Assembly (NCBI GenBank): GCA_013400975.1
Contig: WBMZ01009439.1
Coordinates: 62,001-126,000, forward strand
Direction of reading: 5' to 3'
Source of the DNA: Atrichornis clamosus
Taxonomy: Eukaryota > Chordata > Aves > Passeriformes > Menuridae
Length of the DNA stretch: 64,000 nt
Every line of letters starts with the position of its first letter. The first letter of the stretch is position 1. Shown one piece after another: positions 1 through 12,293 of this stretch. The translations under genes and the position numbers were made by a program. Under the pieces are notes generated by a model. The model had not been told where the DNA came from and made no database searches. It worked only from the letters and a program-made list of their open reading frames with translations.

Positions 1-3000
1 ATGGTAATGAGCTGTGGGTATTTAGTTTTTTTTAATACCCAACAGGACCTTGAAAATCAGTCACGTAGTAGATGTTAAGTGCCCATTTAAAAAAAAAAGA
101 AGTATCAGTGGGCACCAAGTCTCTGAGCATTGGCGCACATGATGCTCTCACCTCCTGTCCTTGTATTCTTAGGTACCTAGAGATGATTGATTTACTACCA
201 TACACCGTAGAATGAGTTTGTGATTTCAATGTTGTATCCCTGTTGCCGTTCTGTAGGCTTGTCTGCACATCTGAAAGGGTGTTTGACTTTTTTTTTAATT
301 TGCACTGAAGTTACGCTAAGGTAAAAATCCAACCCAAACCAGACCCTTTGTTTTCATCTTGAGGACAAGCATGTAAGCTTACTGCTGTACAACAGCGAGT
401 TCCTCACATTCTATGTTTCCAACTAGGTTTCAGGCACCTGCAACTCCTCGCTTCTGAAACACTGTGATACTTGACCAGAATCCTTCTTCATACAGAGTCA
501 CTGTCATTTAGCAATAGAGAAAAGCAATAGAGAAAGGTTTTTGAAACAGCCATGTGTATATTTCGTCTAACCTAATCTCACGCTTCACTTGGAGCAAAGC
601 TAGATAAGCTTCCCTTAAAGCAGCAGAGCAGAACCTGCTGCCAGCTGCTGAGAAGAGGGATCTGTACAGGTGTGAGAGCCTGACTGACTCTCCTGGGCAT
701 CTCTGAAAGACTATGTCCTTCCATCCTTTGCCCTCCATCTATGTTTCTAAATATTGCCTAGCTCATTTCACCCATGTGTTGCCTCCTCTTGTTGAATTGG
801 TTTTGGTGCTGCTAGGGTCTCAAGGAACTGTATGAAAAGGCTCCCAAGTTTTATCATTGGCTCTGCTGCGTAAGACCCATGCACAGCCCATGTGCAGCTT
901 TGCAAAGCACATGGCTAGGGATTAATAGATGTCTTCCTCCAGTATTACTTCTTCACCTCTGGTTGAGTTGTCTCCCACTACTGAAGCCTTCAGGTTGTTA
1001 CGGAGGGAGGTTAGACTTGCCAAGGTGAGGCACAAAGCACTGATTTCAGTGTTGAACCACACACATACACAGTTTTCAGGAACCCCTTCCAAAGCTTTTG
1101 ATGAGCCGTAAGTTGCCAGAGTGGGAGGGTCTGGACTCCGCTAATCTCATTTTGTGAAGTCAGATGCTGAAGGTCTGCCTTAGAGCATGCCACTGGGTGA
1201 AAAGAGTGCAATTAACTAATCATTTAATCTGTGTTATTTGTTTGCTTTTTCTCCTCTTCAGTGACATAAATTGATGGCTTCTGGAAAAAAGGTTATAGCA
1301 TCAGATAGTAGTAGTATCACCTGATGTTTCCAAATCCTTTGATTATCTGGCAGTAGTTTAAAGTGCAGCTCTATGATGAAAAATGATTCTGGAAATGGCA
1401 TTGTGGGGGTCTGTGCCTATCATATTTAAATTATTTCCATATCAAATGTCTTCTGTCTGCAAAGAAAGAGACACTTGACTTTGTTTTCTCTGTCAGGCCT
1501 TGTGAACATAACCTAGACTTGAAGATCACACTGGATTCTCCCAACTGATTGGCAGCAATGGAGCACTCAATGGACCAAATTAAGTCTTCTGGCTTTGAAC
1601 TGGACCTCATTGCCACCTATAAACCCTTCTGTTATCTGCAGTTTTACTCAGGTGATTGGAGTCTATTAAACAGCTCTGTTGATGTATGACAACAGAAAAT
1701 ACATATAATCTCCCTGTGCCTTTACCACTTTTGGGATGTGAACAGAGGTGGAAAGCAGAAATTTTTGCTTTTTTGTTTCTAAAACAGAATGCACAGGGTG
1801 GAAACTGTGAGGGAATTTTTTTTTTCTAGTTTGGTTTGGTTTGGGTTTTTTTGTGTAGCATTTTTCATATCAAGATTGTACTCTGCAGAAGACGAAGAAC
1901 AATACTTTCCACGTGACACAGCCTTAACTAATTTGCTTGGGTTTTTTGCAGTATGAACTACTTGGTCCTGGTTTTCTTGTTATTCTTGTTCTTTTGTACT
2001 TTTTTGTAGTCCCCTCTAATCTTGTCATAGATTATACAACCCTTTTGATGAATACATCCTCCCATCTCTCTGTAGGTTGAAGAACATTTGCTGTTCAAAC
2101 TGTTCTGCACTTTATTTCTTGAAGTACTAAAATATGTTAGATGCATATATACATACAGCAATACATATATTACAAGCGTAACAGAATTGCGCATGCTCCA
2201 ACACATTTTTCTAATGGATGTTTTCACAAACCAAGCCCCCAGTATTCTGAAATGGTAAAACTGGTAGCAGATCCCAGCAGTAGTACTTCAGCAGTCAAAG
2301 AGTGCAGTATAAAAGGAAGTTTATGCAATTCAAAGCAGTCTGTCTTTACTGGTGGATAGTTTGACCAGACTGTGAAGAAGAAAGGATACAATAATCTTAC
2401 GAATCAAGTAAACCACATTTTTGGAAAAAAAAAAAATTCCAGTAGACCTTGTCTGGCTGCTGACTTACCCCATTCAGGATGACTAGGTGGATTATTGTGT
2501 GTTGATTAGTTCTTTATGAAATTGCCTTTACTTAAGAATGCATGAGAGAAAGAGCAAAACGCATCCTGAATTCTGGGAAGGTGACCACTATTCCATATAA
2601 GAGAGGCAAATACAACATACCAACATAAGAGAATAAATGAAGTAATTTCACAAAATCATGCTAGCTTTGGATTCTAGAAGTTTAGCTCTGTTTCCTTCAA
2701 ATGGTTAACTGTACACCCCCACGGCAGTCTTCAGACTGGATAACATCCCAAGCACTTATTTGTAGCTGAGTCCAGGTTCCCTCTTAACAAATTAGATGAA
2801 ATCCTGGATATATATAGCAGCATTTCCTTTCAAGTAGGTATCTGAGGAAGGCCTTGTTGGATAACATTGCCCAGTGTAAAGTGGGGAAGGGGACAGATTA
2901 ATTGCCTTCTGTTGAGGTCACTGGGTAGCCATGGGGCCCAGATTTGTACAGTGCCAGTTTAATTATAGGGACCGAGTTGTTTATTGACTGCATACCTTGA

Positions 3001-3492
3001 TATACAGAAAACACACAAAGCACAGAGCCCATCAGAAGGAATGCAGTGGAATGATTTAGACTTTGTTCTGCAATGTGTTCACAGAGGTGCAGAAGCTATG
3101 GGAGGAGGGAGATGATAAGTCTGCCAGGACAGTGGCCAATGCTGTCTTGCTTACTCCTTCTGAGCATGTCTATCACATCCATGGTGATGGCAATAGCACA
3201 GGCATCTGTAAGTCCATTACAACTGTACAACCAAATTGACAGAATTTCTATTATTCAAATGGCTACTGAAGGGAGCTGGTGATGGAAGCGGGTTCTGCCA
3301 TTCCTCATATAACAGTGTTTCTTCCATTGCTCTTCCAACAGGGACCAAAAGTAAGTAAAACTGAAAGAGTCCATCCTCAGATTACTACAAGAGATGGTGT
3401 GGAGTGCTATAAAAATGTTTATGTTCTATGCTGCTTCTCTGGCAAAGACTTACATAACTCACTGGTGGATCCATCACTCATGAGCAAAGCAC
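1..3492. other. Unique non-coding DNA, no gene seen
   Basis: AT-rich sequence with frequent stops in all frames. The open frames are under 90 codons and match no family I recognise. Short T-rich runs occur near 1815-1855 and an A-run near 2425. No CR1 terminus, LTR end or tRNA-like block was found. It could be intergenic or intronic. Confidence 0.7.
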
Positions 3493-3580
3493 TCATCCCA
3501 GATGCATGGCCGTAAAATCTTTATAGTGCCTTGCAAAGTGTGGTGTGCTATAAAGTTTTATAGCCATGCATTTGGGATGA
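3493..3580. repeat. 88-bp near-palindromic hairpin (MITE- or pre-miRNA-like)
   Basis: The left arm (about 3493-3530, starting TCATCCCAGATGCATGGC) is nearly the reverse complement of the right arm (about 3542-3580, ending GCCATGCATTTGGGATGA). The arms are about 38 nt, differ at a handful of positions plus one single-base gap, and flank a loop of about 11 nt. Several mismatches become G-U pairs if the plus strand is transcribed. The symmetry stops at the arm ends: flanking bases do not pair. Size and shape fit a small palindromic DNA-transposon derivative or a microRNA-like precursor. I do not recognise the family and see no clear target-site duplication. Confidence 0.75.
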
Positions 3581-6500
3581 CCACATTACATCATAACATA
3601 TTTCCCCACGAAGATTTTGGCTTACTGCTGCTCTAAGCCAACTAACTTTTACAGATGGTTCCTAGAATAGCTAAAAGATCCCTGCTTTGGTTTTTGTTGT
3701 CAGCATGAATTTAATGTACTCCTTTTGTTTCATTAAGTCCCAGAGTCAGGCTGCAGGGGAAGTGGAATAGCGCAGTCAATACATGACTGGATTTGCTTTC
3801 TAGTTATATCAATCACATTGTCTCTCTATTAAACATTTATGCTGTGGTAATGTTTTCATAGTACAGGCACAGTGTGAATGAGATGTGTGTCAGGGGCTCA
3901 GGTTTGCAGCTCTCAGCCCCTGGGGAATCTATATCTCTTGGAGATTTAATGGTGTAAAGCACTTCTATACACTAAAGAGATACTTTCCCTCTCAAATTTT
4001 ATTTACTCTCCGTTTGTTTCTTGCTACTTTTTCAGGGAGATGAATTAGTGATTCGGTCCCTCTGTGACCCTCCGAGCCCAGGAATATGCACCCTGGAGTG
4101 AAAAAAGAAGAGAAGGAACCCTACATTCATGGGCAGCATGAAGTTATTTTGTCCTCCAACCATGTTTCACTATCTGTAAGATATGAAACCTTGAAATATA
4201 ACCACTTTAAAGAATACATTTGTGTTTTAAAGTAAAACTACTTTAAAAACAAATTAAGGGTAGTATAATTTTAACAAAAAACATGTTTTCAGAGTAAGTA
4301 TAATTACAATAGCAAAATATAGAGAGGAAGGCATTGCAAATTTAGAAGAAAATTGATTAAAAATGTTTTCAGATTCAAGGCAGGCTATGTCAGGGGACCA
4401 CACAGTTTATGTATGAAAAACATTTAAACCATTCTTATGGTCCAAATAATGAGCATTCCTCAGCTTTTACCCATAATTTAATGAATTACATAAGTTTAAA
4501 TATTAGTGCTGATGGGGGAGATAAGGCTATGACTCAGTGCCAAAATGCATTAACTAAACAGGGTAGAAAAATGTTTCAATCCAGAGTTCTACTCATCTCT
4601 TAGATTTTTATTATTATTATTATTATTTGTTTAAAGCAGTTTTTCAGACTTACTTATCCACAGTGTTTCCCTGTTATTAGGTGATTTGGTCTACAAACAC
4701 TTTGTTGTTTCTTGTTTCTTCAGCAGTCATTTAAAACAGGTTTCAGAAGACTTTTAGAAATTCCAGGTTAACCAAATCTTGTGATTTTGTGCTTCATGAT
4801 CATCAGTCTGCACGAAAAGGAAATTAATGTCATCCATTGTCACCCAATCATTCATTGTCATCTGGTTCTGACAGCAGGCAGACTTTGACCGAGTTACTGC
4901 CATACGTTTTCAGCTGCTGAACAAATGGGAAAACTTTGACACCTCACAGTGCTAACTTACGTATGCAAATGGTACTGGTGTAGTTCAATGGGAGGGATGC
5001 AGAGCAATGTCTGTGCGCGATATCTTAAATGATCACCACTTTCTCATGGGGAATAGATCCAGTAATCAAGTAACTAACATGGGTTGTAATTTAATGAGTT
5101 AAAGAAGTAAAAATTTGAGACAACTAATTTTTAGGTACGAGACTTGCAAACTTTCACAAAATTAATAAAATGGGAGCGAAAATCATCCTTTGCTGTATGC
5201 CTAGTGCTGTCTGGTGCTGATGACTGTCTGTAATAGATGCTTGAGTCTTAATGAGTAGCTCCTCTGTATGTTTATTTGTACTTTCAAGCTACAGTTTATA
5301 TGTGTCTGGTAATAGTGAAAAATGTCTTCCAGGTGCAGCATAATGTAAATGTGAAAGACAAAGCACTGAGGGACAGAATTGAGTTTTGCAGCTGACAGCT
5401 GCACATGTGATGTGCCCTGCTAGAGTAGTTTAATACAGACCACAATCAATTAATTATGTTTATAATTTGTGGAGAGCACTGCAAAGACTGTTATGTACAG
5501 AGAGAAAAGTAGCTTTGGAAAGACATAGATTGAAATGTGTATATTCCATTCTTAAAATAGCTGCTACTTATATCACCAGTATCTTAAATTATCAGAATGA
5601 AAAAAAGTTATATGCCCTCATGTGCACTTTTGCATATTTCTTCTTTTGACATTTAAGTTGGTGCAAACAGTGAAAATAATTTGAGTGCAGTTCTTCTCTG
5701 AACAATGCCTGGATGAAAAGAGCATTTTAGAGTTCACTGCTTGTGTCAGTGAATTCCAGATCAAATCTGATTTAATTTACACAGAAAATGTAAAGACCAC
5801 TTAATCTGATGTAGGTTTATATTATTTATTTTTAGATGGATATGACATTACACATCACTGTAAATTGAGGAATCTGATTTCTGGTCCTGGAAAAAAAAAA
5901 TCCATGCGTGGAGTAATATTCTTCCTTTCTCCACCATATTATTTTCTGCTTATCCATCAACATCCCTTAATGAGGAATTTTGCAGACAAAATGCTCTGAT
6001 CATTTTGCTTTGTTAGCTGCATTGAGAGGAAGACACTTGTTCTCCCACAGAGTTAGTTTGAATGTGGTAAAAGAAGTTTAAATCAGTACAAACAGTACCC
6101 AATTTGCAGACTTTGCAAGCATCCAGCTGAGGAACTAAATCTCTAAACACGTGTAGATTTACACCTCCTTTTTAAACAATTTGCAGCTACTGCAGTTTGA
6201 TCTAACAATAGATATTATCTCTCAAATCATTCCAATGTTAACCTATAAATAAGAATTATTAGATCTAGCACGTCTCAATACACTGGAATCAACTTTCATC
6301 AAGCTACATGTCCAGCATCGGAGGGTGTCTTTGCCCAGAATGCAGAGATGCAGCACCGGGAACCACTGCACCACACAGGGACCTGCGATTTCTGTATCCC
6401 AGCCTGAGCAAGGCAGAGAGCAGGGTGTGCCAGAGGCTGGCTGAAGCAGCTGATTCGGATATTGGCTGCTTTGTCAACAGTTGTTTTGGCCAAACCCTCT

Positions 6501-7934
6501 TCAATAGAGACCTGGCCTTGGGCAGCTACTGTGGAACCGCTTCTTTCAATTAGCTCTCCAGTGGATGCTTCATCTCACACTGAGAGCCCATTTGTGTAGT
6601 TTTAGAGCAGTCTAAACTGTCACTCCTCCAACACTCTCAGTGTAGGAAAAGCTCAGAAATAGCCCAGAGAAAATGCTGTGCCTATAATTCAAACGTAAAC
6701 TTCACTCTGATGTCCATCCTTGACAGCCTTCCAGCTTAATCACAAGAAAGATGGGACAAAAAAATTCCACTGTTCAAGTGTTTATACTTTTCTTATGGAT
6801 TTAGAGGGCACCATGTGAAACACAGTTTGAATCAATTCAATATATAAATAAATAAATCTCCAAACTTGCAGACCCATCTAGATGTCTATTTTGCACTAAG
6901 TTGTGGCCAGTCTCCAGGCTTGCTCTGGGCTACAGGGTTTAGGTCCTTTTGTTTTATGCCAATTGAGCATTTTCCTCGTTCATATTTTACATTTTCTTCA
7001 TTCACCCTCCTTCCTGTGCCATGTCTTCTGCTTTTGTTCCTAAAAGTATCGGCCTTGGTACTCAGTTACATTTGGGGAAAGACAACACTTTTCATCCACT
7101 CAGATCTGTGATGAACAGGAATGCAAAAAAGCCCACTAGCAGTTTCCCATTTGCTGTGCACTGCAGTACTGTATTCGTGCCACTGTGTAGGGTTCTGTGA
7201 GACTCTAAATTAAAGCAGTTAATGTGATTTAGGGTGATGTCTGTTTACCAACCAGCAGTCACAAGAGAGTTTGCTACTCTTGCCTGTCATCAGGTGTCTT
7301 CCTTCCAGGTAAGAGCCTCTCTGTTGCACGAATGGCTCTTCTCTGTGGTTTTTTTTTTGTAGCTGGGGTTTTGTGAGATGAAGGCAGTTTATTCTTAGAG
7401 TGATGGAAACGTGCCTTAAGAGTTTGGGAGACCTTGGGCGTAAAAGCGATATGTAAGCAAAAACCCTCTCTTAGTATTTCTTGTTGCTAGGGCTCCATAA
7501 AAACTAGTTTCTTGGGGTTAATAGCCTAATAAATTAGCTAGGCCTGTTTAGTTTCTTGAGAACTATTGAACTGAGAGGCCTCCAGGCAGACGTTTTATTT
7601 GCACCTGTTTATCTCTGAGGGGTTTTTCTCAGATATTTTTTTAAGAACAGTGACCTTAAAGTTTCTTCTCAGCTTCCCTTAATCTCCCCAGATGAAAGCT
7701 GTGTTTCCTTTAACCATTATGTTTCCTTGACCCAACCCTGTTGATAGCAATTCCTCCTTCTGATTCTTCCCTGGACCTCTTTGTTAGCTTTCTTGGCGTT
7801 TCTTTTTGTTTAACCTTTTAACACTGTCCCCATTTTGGTTACCCTTTTCTCCATGGGGGTTCACTCTATTTATGCAGTTTAGGCTATACAAAAAAATTGT
7901 CCTGGGAAGTCACAAAGCAGTGGCAAGCACTAGG
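3581..7934. other. Unique non-coding DNA, no gene seen
   Basis: AT-rich sequence with a short (TTA)n tract at 4608-4628. A slightly GC-richer patch at 6300-6555 carries three overlapping 64-81 codon frames on both strands; none resembles a known protein. No repeat ends or RNA genes were recognised. Confidence 0.65.
4608..4628. repeat. (TTA)n microsatellite
   Basis: About seven uninterrupted TTA/ATT units in AT-rich sequence. Confidence 0.85.
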
Positions 7935-8498
7935 CTATTCTTCTTCATGTGGACTGTCTTCCATGTCTACATTCTGTTTTGAAGATCTGCAGGATGAGGA
8001 ATTAACCTGCCTGCAAAGTACTGTGCTCATCAATGATTCCCCGTAAAAAAGAATAGCTTGTTTAATCCATTTGGTTTCTTGAGATTCTTGTATTAAATAG
8101 CAGCTTAATATATACATGGATTTTTGAGCATCCTGCAAATTAATATTTCCATTAGAAACCACCCTGAACTTTAAAACCACCCCGAACATTACTACACAAG
8201 TGACAAACCAGGAAACTGCTTTCTGTAACCCTTTAAAAATGGAAATGGATGCAAAACCAGCTTGACTGTAAGAAGCAAGGTGAAGGGAAATGTGTAAGAG
8301 AGGAGCAAACACAGTATGATATTCCCTTCTATTATGCTCTAACATATCACAGCTCACAATCTTCCTGAACCACATCATGGCTTTGGTATTCTCTTTGTTC
8401 AGTCCCCTTCTCATCTCACATGGATTTACTAACTTGTGTGTTCTGCTGCAAGGAACTCCCCAGCTCTCTTCCTCAATCACAGGGACTGTTTCTGCCAT
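7935..8498 (-). other. Longest open reading frame in the window, 187 codons, unassigned
   Basis: This frame has a true ATG with A at -3 and G at +4, a favourable start context. The predicted protein begins MAETVPVIEEESWG and ends MEDSPHEEE. A hydrophobic stretch lies around residues 94-113 (AVSWFVTCVVMFGVVLKF) and cysteines are scattered; I recognise no domain. Just upstream of the ATG the minus strand reads AAAGGTAAGC, which resembles a splice donor, so the ATG may be fortuitous. A tandem duplication near 8157-8190 lies inside the frame. In 64 kb of AT-rich DNA a frame this long is uncommon but can occur by chance. There is no supporting neighbour gene, so I do not call it a gene. Confidence 0.15.
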
Positions 8499-8817
8499 GC
8501 TTACCTTTAACCTGCCATAGGTTCATCAGCTTGAGCTGGTGAACTCTGAGCATGTGTTCCTTGTTCGCATCTTCACAGTTCCATAGATCTTTTCTGCAAT
8601 GCACTCTCAGCTGGACTCTAGATACAAGACTAGTAGCTTCAATTGTTCCTTGTAATGGGGATCATTCTGAAAAAAGCTTCAGTAAACTTATGTAATTGGC
8701 TTCAGTGCTGCTTTGCTTCTCTTCTATCTTTTCTCAGCTCCTTTTTTGCTCTGGAGAGGGGCACAAGAGCAGCACAGAGTATTCATGAAGAGATATATGC
8801 GGTGACATGCCAGAGTT

Positions 8818-9397
8818 TACCGTGGTAACTCAGCCACACACAGCTGCTTGCTCACATTTCCACAGTGGAATGAAGAAAAGAATCAGAAGGGTAGATGTGA
8901 GAAAACTCATGGGTTGAGATAAAGGCAGTTTAAGCTTAATAGGTAAAGCAAAAACTGTACACGTAAGCAAAACAAAGTAAGGAATTCAGTCACTCCTTCC
9001 CATGGGCAGGCAGGTGTTCAGCCATCACCAGGAAAGCAGGGCTCCATCATGCATAGTGGTGTCTTGGGAAGACAAATACCGTCACTCTGAACATCCCTCA
9101 CTTGCTTCTTCCCCCATCTTTATATGCTGAGCGTATGTCTTGTGGTATGGAATATTCCTTTGGTCAGCTGGGGTCAGCTGTCCTGGCTGTGTCCCCTTCC
9201 AAATTCTTGTGCATCGCCAGCCAACTGATTGGTAGTGCAGCATGAGAAACAGAAATAGCCTTGACTCTGTGAAAGCACTGCTCAGAAACAGCTAAAAATT
9301 CTCTGTATTATCAACACTGTTTTCATCACAAATCCAAAACATAGCATGATACCAGCTACCATGGAGAAAACTAACTCTACTTGAGGCAAAGCCAGTA
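8818..9397 (-). mobile_element. Solo LTR of an avian endogenous retrovirus (copy 1)
   Basis: About 580 bp that align along their length with the element at 58054-58626. Shared blocks include TTAATAGGTAAAGC, GGTGTTCAGCCATC, CCAGGAAAGCAG, GGAATATTC and TAGCATGATACCAGCTAC-like stretches. The element matches an LTR I remember from many bird genomes, whose sense strand starts TGTCCTGGTTT and ends GGTTAAACCACGACA. The sense direction is therefore minus. On that strand a CATATAAAG TATA-like box lies near 9119-9127. Gag, pol or env sequence is absent on both sides, so it is a solo LTR left by LTR-LTR recombination. The ends are eroded and no clear target duplication is seen. Its ERV class (K or L) I cannot fix from memory. 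Confidence 0.8.
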
Positions 9398-9779
9398 CAG
9401 TTCTCTATTACTTTTCTTATAATTCTGAACATTTACTTTGGCTTCTGCTCGGTATCATGCTGATGTTCTCTTTAAATGATTTATTATAAGCTGAAGATCG
9501 CAATCTGGTCAGGAGTCATTTCTAAGCCCCCTCCTGCAGATGTAAAACTTATGTTGTTTTCCCCTATTTTCATCCTTCTATATTTGTCTATATTGAATTT
9601 CACTGTCAGTGTTTAAAACCAACACAAACAGCTTTTAGCTATTAAATCTGTATGTGTGTGCACCTTTCCATAACACCTTCCATTCCACCTTTCATAGTGG
9701 AACCTGCTAAATACTGGATTTAATCAAGAGACCTGAAAACTGGAGAGTACTTAGATGAATTGTTCTGAGTTGCATCATG

Positions 9780-9824
<45 letters not shown>

Positions 9825-10925
9825 GTGCCCTTCATGAGGGATTAAAGTGGGTGAAACTCTGGGAAAAAAAACATGAAAGAACTGTTATAGGTAAGTTATG
9901 ATGCTAGGAGTATGGACTTGCCATAGGAGTATGGAGTATATGGCCATGAAGATTTCTGGAGATCTGCATACCTTCTACTGTATTAGAAGAAAATGTAGCA
10001 CTGGTTTTGTGTTGTGGTTTTTTTTTTTCTCGCTCATATTAAATCCGGTCTGTTCATACTCCATAATTCTGTGAACCAACATTGATGTGAGTTTGGCTTG
10101 TTGTCCATAGCCAGGAACTATTTTCATGAGGTGTTGAGGTTCTGTGACTAGAGTGCCTGAATGCACTGAAGCATGTTTTCAGACTCTGCTAGTTAGGCCA
10201 AAAAAACTCTCCAGAGGCATGCACAGATCCCACTGTGTTGGACAACAGCTTCTATAAACATTAACAGGTTTAAAACTGTGTCTATGTGACTCAGCTTTCC
10301 TGTATGCCTGAGAATACCTGTGATCATAGCAGAGTGGCATTTGGCTTTGGAAACGTGAAGTGTACAATAGAATTGGTGTTACTGACATGGCAACAGCTTG
10401 ACATCGCACAGACTGTAATGATTTGTTGCTAAGTTCTCAGAAGGAGATGTTGCAGACATTGTGCTCAGACCTACTTATTAACCTGTGTTTCTCCGTGACA
10501 TGATACACAGTAAGCAGTTATGGCATCTCATCTTGGTGCCACTGATGCCATGCCGTCTTTCCACCTCAGTCCACAGTCCTGTGACTTGGGAGTGCTTGTG
10601 GATGAAATTAAATGAAACCTGCAGGGCTGTGCTGAATCTTCAAGCACAAGAACATGCAGCAGACTAGTGGGTCTGAACAGACAGAGAATATTGTGTTGGA
10701 GCATATATCTTATTCATGTGTTGTGCTGCTGATGTGCCTGCTTTCACATGACTATTTGGATGAAAGTGTTAAATAATTTGGTTTTAAAATATTATATTGC
10801 CTTAAACCGATGAGAAACAATCACAACTTTTGGGATAGTGCCTAATACTCTTATGTCTAGTCACTGCAGCACAAGAAAAGTCGTCAAAGTATGCAATAAA
10901 GGGAATAAAAACTCTCCACCTGTGG
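9398..10925. other. Unique non-coding DNA around a microsatellite
   Basis: No gene or dispersed repeat recognised. The (AAT)n tract is listed separately. Near 9906-9946 a short AGGAGTATGGA unit occurs twice. The reading frames are short and unassigned. Confidence 0.6.
9779..9824. repeat. (AAT)n microsatellite
   Basis: About 15 uninterrupted ATA/TAA trinucleotide units, the longest perfect simple repeat in the window. The length makes it likely to vary between individuals. Confidence 0.95.
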
Positions 10926-10939
10926 GTGCCATCTGGTGG
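10926..10939 (-). promoter_or_regulatory. Candidate CTCF-binding motif
   Basis: The minus strand reads CCACCAGATGGCAC, which fits all 14 positions of the vertebrate CTCF core CCASYAGRKGGCRS. About 0.03 such exact matches are expected by chance in 64 kb on two strands with even base composition. Occupancy cannot be judged from sequence alone. Confidence 0.45.
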
Positions 10940-11404
10940 TGAATACTCTGATCCTGATCCAGCAAAACTCTTGGATGCATGCCTGTTTCTAAAGCATGAA
11001 CGCCCCTCCTAAGTATGTGGGTGTGTTACTAAGTCCCACACAATGGTGTGGGCATGTTGGAAGAATAAATCCAAATGCAGGTCCTCCAACTGAGATTTGC
11101 TGGATATTTGCCCTTCAAATGAACAAAGGCTTGTAAAAACCATGGGGAGGACAGAGTAATTCTTGCTCACAGAAAAACTGAAGAGCAAGGCAAGGAGCCA
11201 TATTGTAAAATCCCAAGACAGACAGGAGAGCATGGAAGTGCTAGGAATATAGACACCCAGCATTTTCGATGCTGGTACCTTTGTCAAAAATACAAATTTC
11301 TGTTTTTGTGAAAACTCAAAATACAATTTGAAAGCATTTGTGCTGTAATCACACAGATGTGTGCAGAGCCACCCTTAGAGTTGCATTAGCACAACACTGT
11401 GCCT

Positions 11405-12293
11405 GGGCTTGAGTGTCCTTCAGCAGCCCATGGGCTCAGACCTGTACTACTATTCCAAGTTGGGTAGGAGCGTTGATCTGTTGGAGGGCAGGAAGGCTCT
11501 GCAGTGGGATCTGGACAGGTTGGATTGATGGGACGAGGCCAATTCTAGGAAGTTCAACAAGGCCAGGTGCCAGATCCTGCACTTGGGTCACAACAGCCCC
11601 ATACAGCACTACAGGCTGGTGACAGAGCAGTGGGAATGCTGTTTGGTGGGTAAGGACCTGGGAGTGCTGGTTGATAGCCAGCTGAACATGAGCCAGAGTG
11701 TGCCCAGGTGGCCAAGGCCGATGGCATCCTGGCCTGTATCAGCAATACTGTGCTCAGCAGAAGCAGCACAGTGATCATTCCCCTGTACTGACACTGGTGA
11801 GGCCAAACTTTGAATTATGTGTTCTGGGCCCTTAACTGCAGAAAGACATTGAGGTGCTGGAGTGTGACCACAGAAGGGCAGCAAACCTGGTGAAGGGTCT
11901 GGAGCACAAGTCTAGTTAGGACCTCTTTGAGGGAGCTAAGGGAGAAAGCCTGGAGAAAAGGAGTCTAAGGGGAGACCTTATCACTCTCTACAACTGCCTG
12001 AAGTGAGGTTATAGTGAGGTGAGGATCAGTCTCTTCTTCCATGCAACCAGCGACCGCACGAGGGGGAATGTCCTCAAGTTGTGCCAGGGTAGGTTTAGAT
12101 TGGATATTAGGGAAAACTTCTTCATGGAAAGGGTTATTAAGCATAATAGGCTTCCAAGGAAGTGGCTGGATTCTCATTCACAGAGATATTTAGAAGACAC
12201 CTAGATGTAGCGCTCAAAGACATGGTTTAGTGGTGAACTTGGCAGTGCTGCTTTAATGGTTGTCTCAACAATTCCACAACTCCATGATTCTGC
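11405..12293 (+). mobile_element. CR1 LINE 3' end with decayed ORF2 C-terminus
   Basis: Translated pieces in shifting frames match the C-terminal part of the CR1 reverse-transcriptase ORF: GKDLGVLVDSQLNMSQ (about 11655-11700), then [11 protein letters not shown] and [13 protein letters not shown] (about 12045-12125). The element ends with the CR1-type terminus CCATGATTCTGC at 12293. Several frameshifts and internal stops show it is dead. It is 5'-truncated, as is usual for CR1. The short open frames across 11413-12204 on both strands are by-products of this element and should not be taken as genes. Confidence 0.92.

Noticed and set aside
11413..12204. Series of 60-91 codon frames on both strands
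   Set aside because: They lie within a CR1 LINE; the plus-strand pieces translate to frameshifted CR1 ORF2 and the minus-strand ones are antisense.
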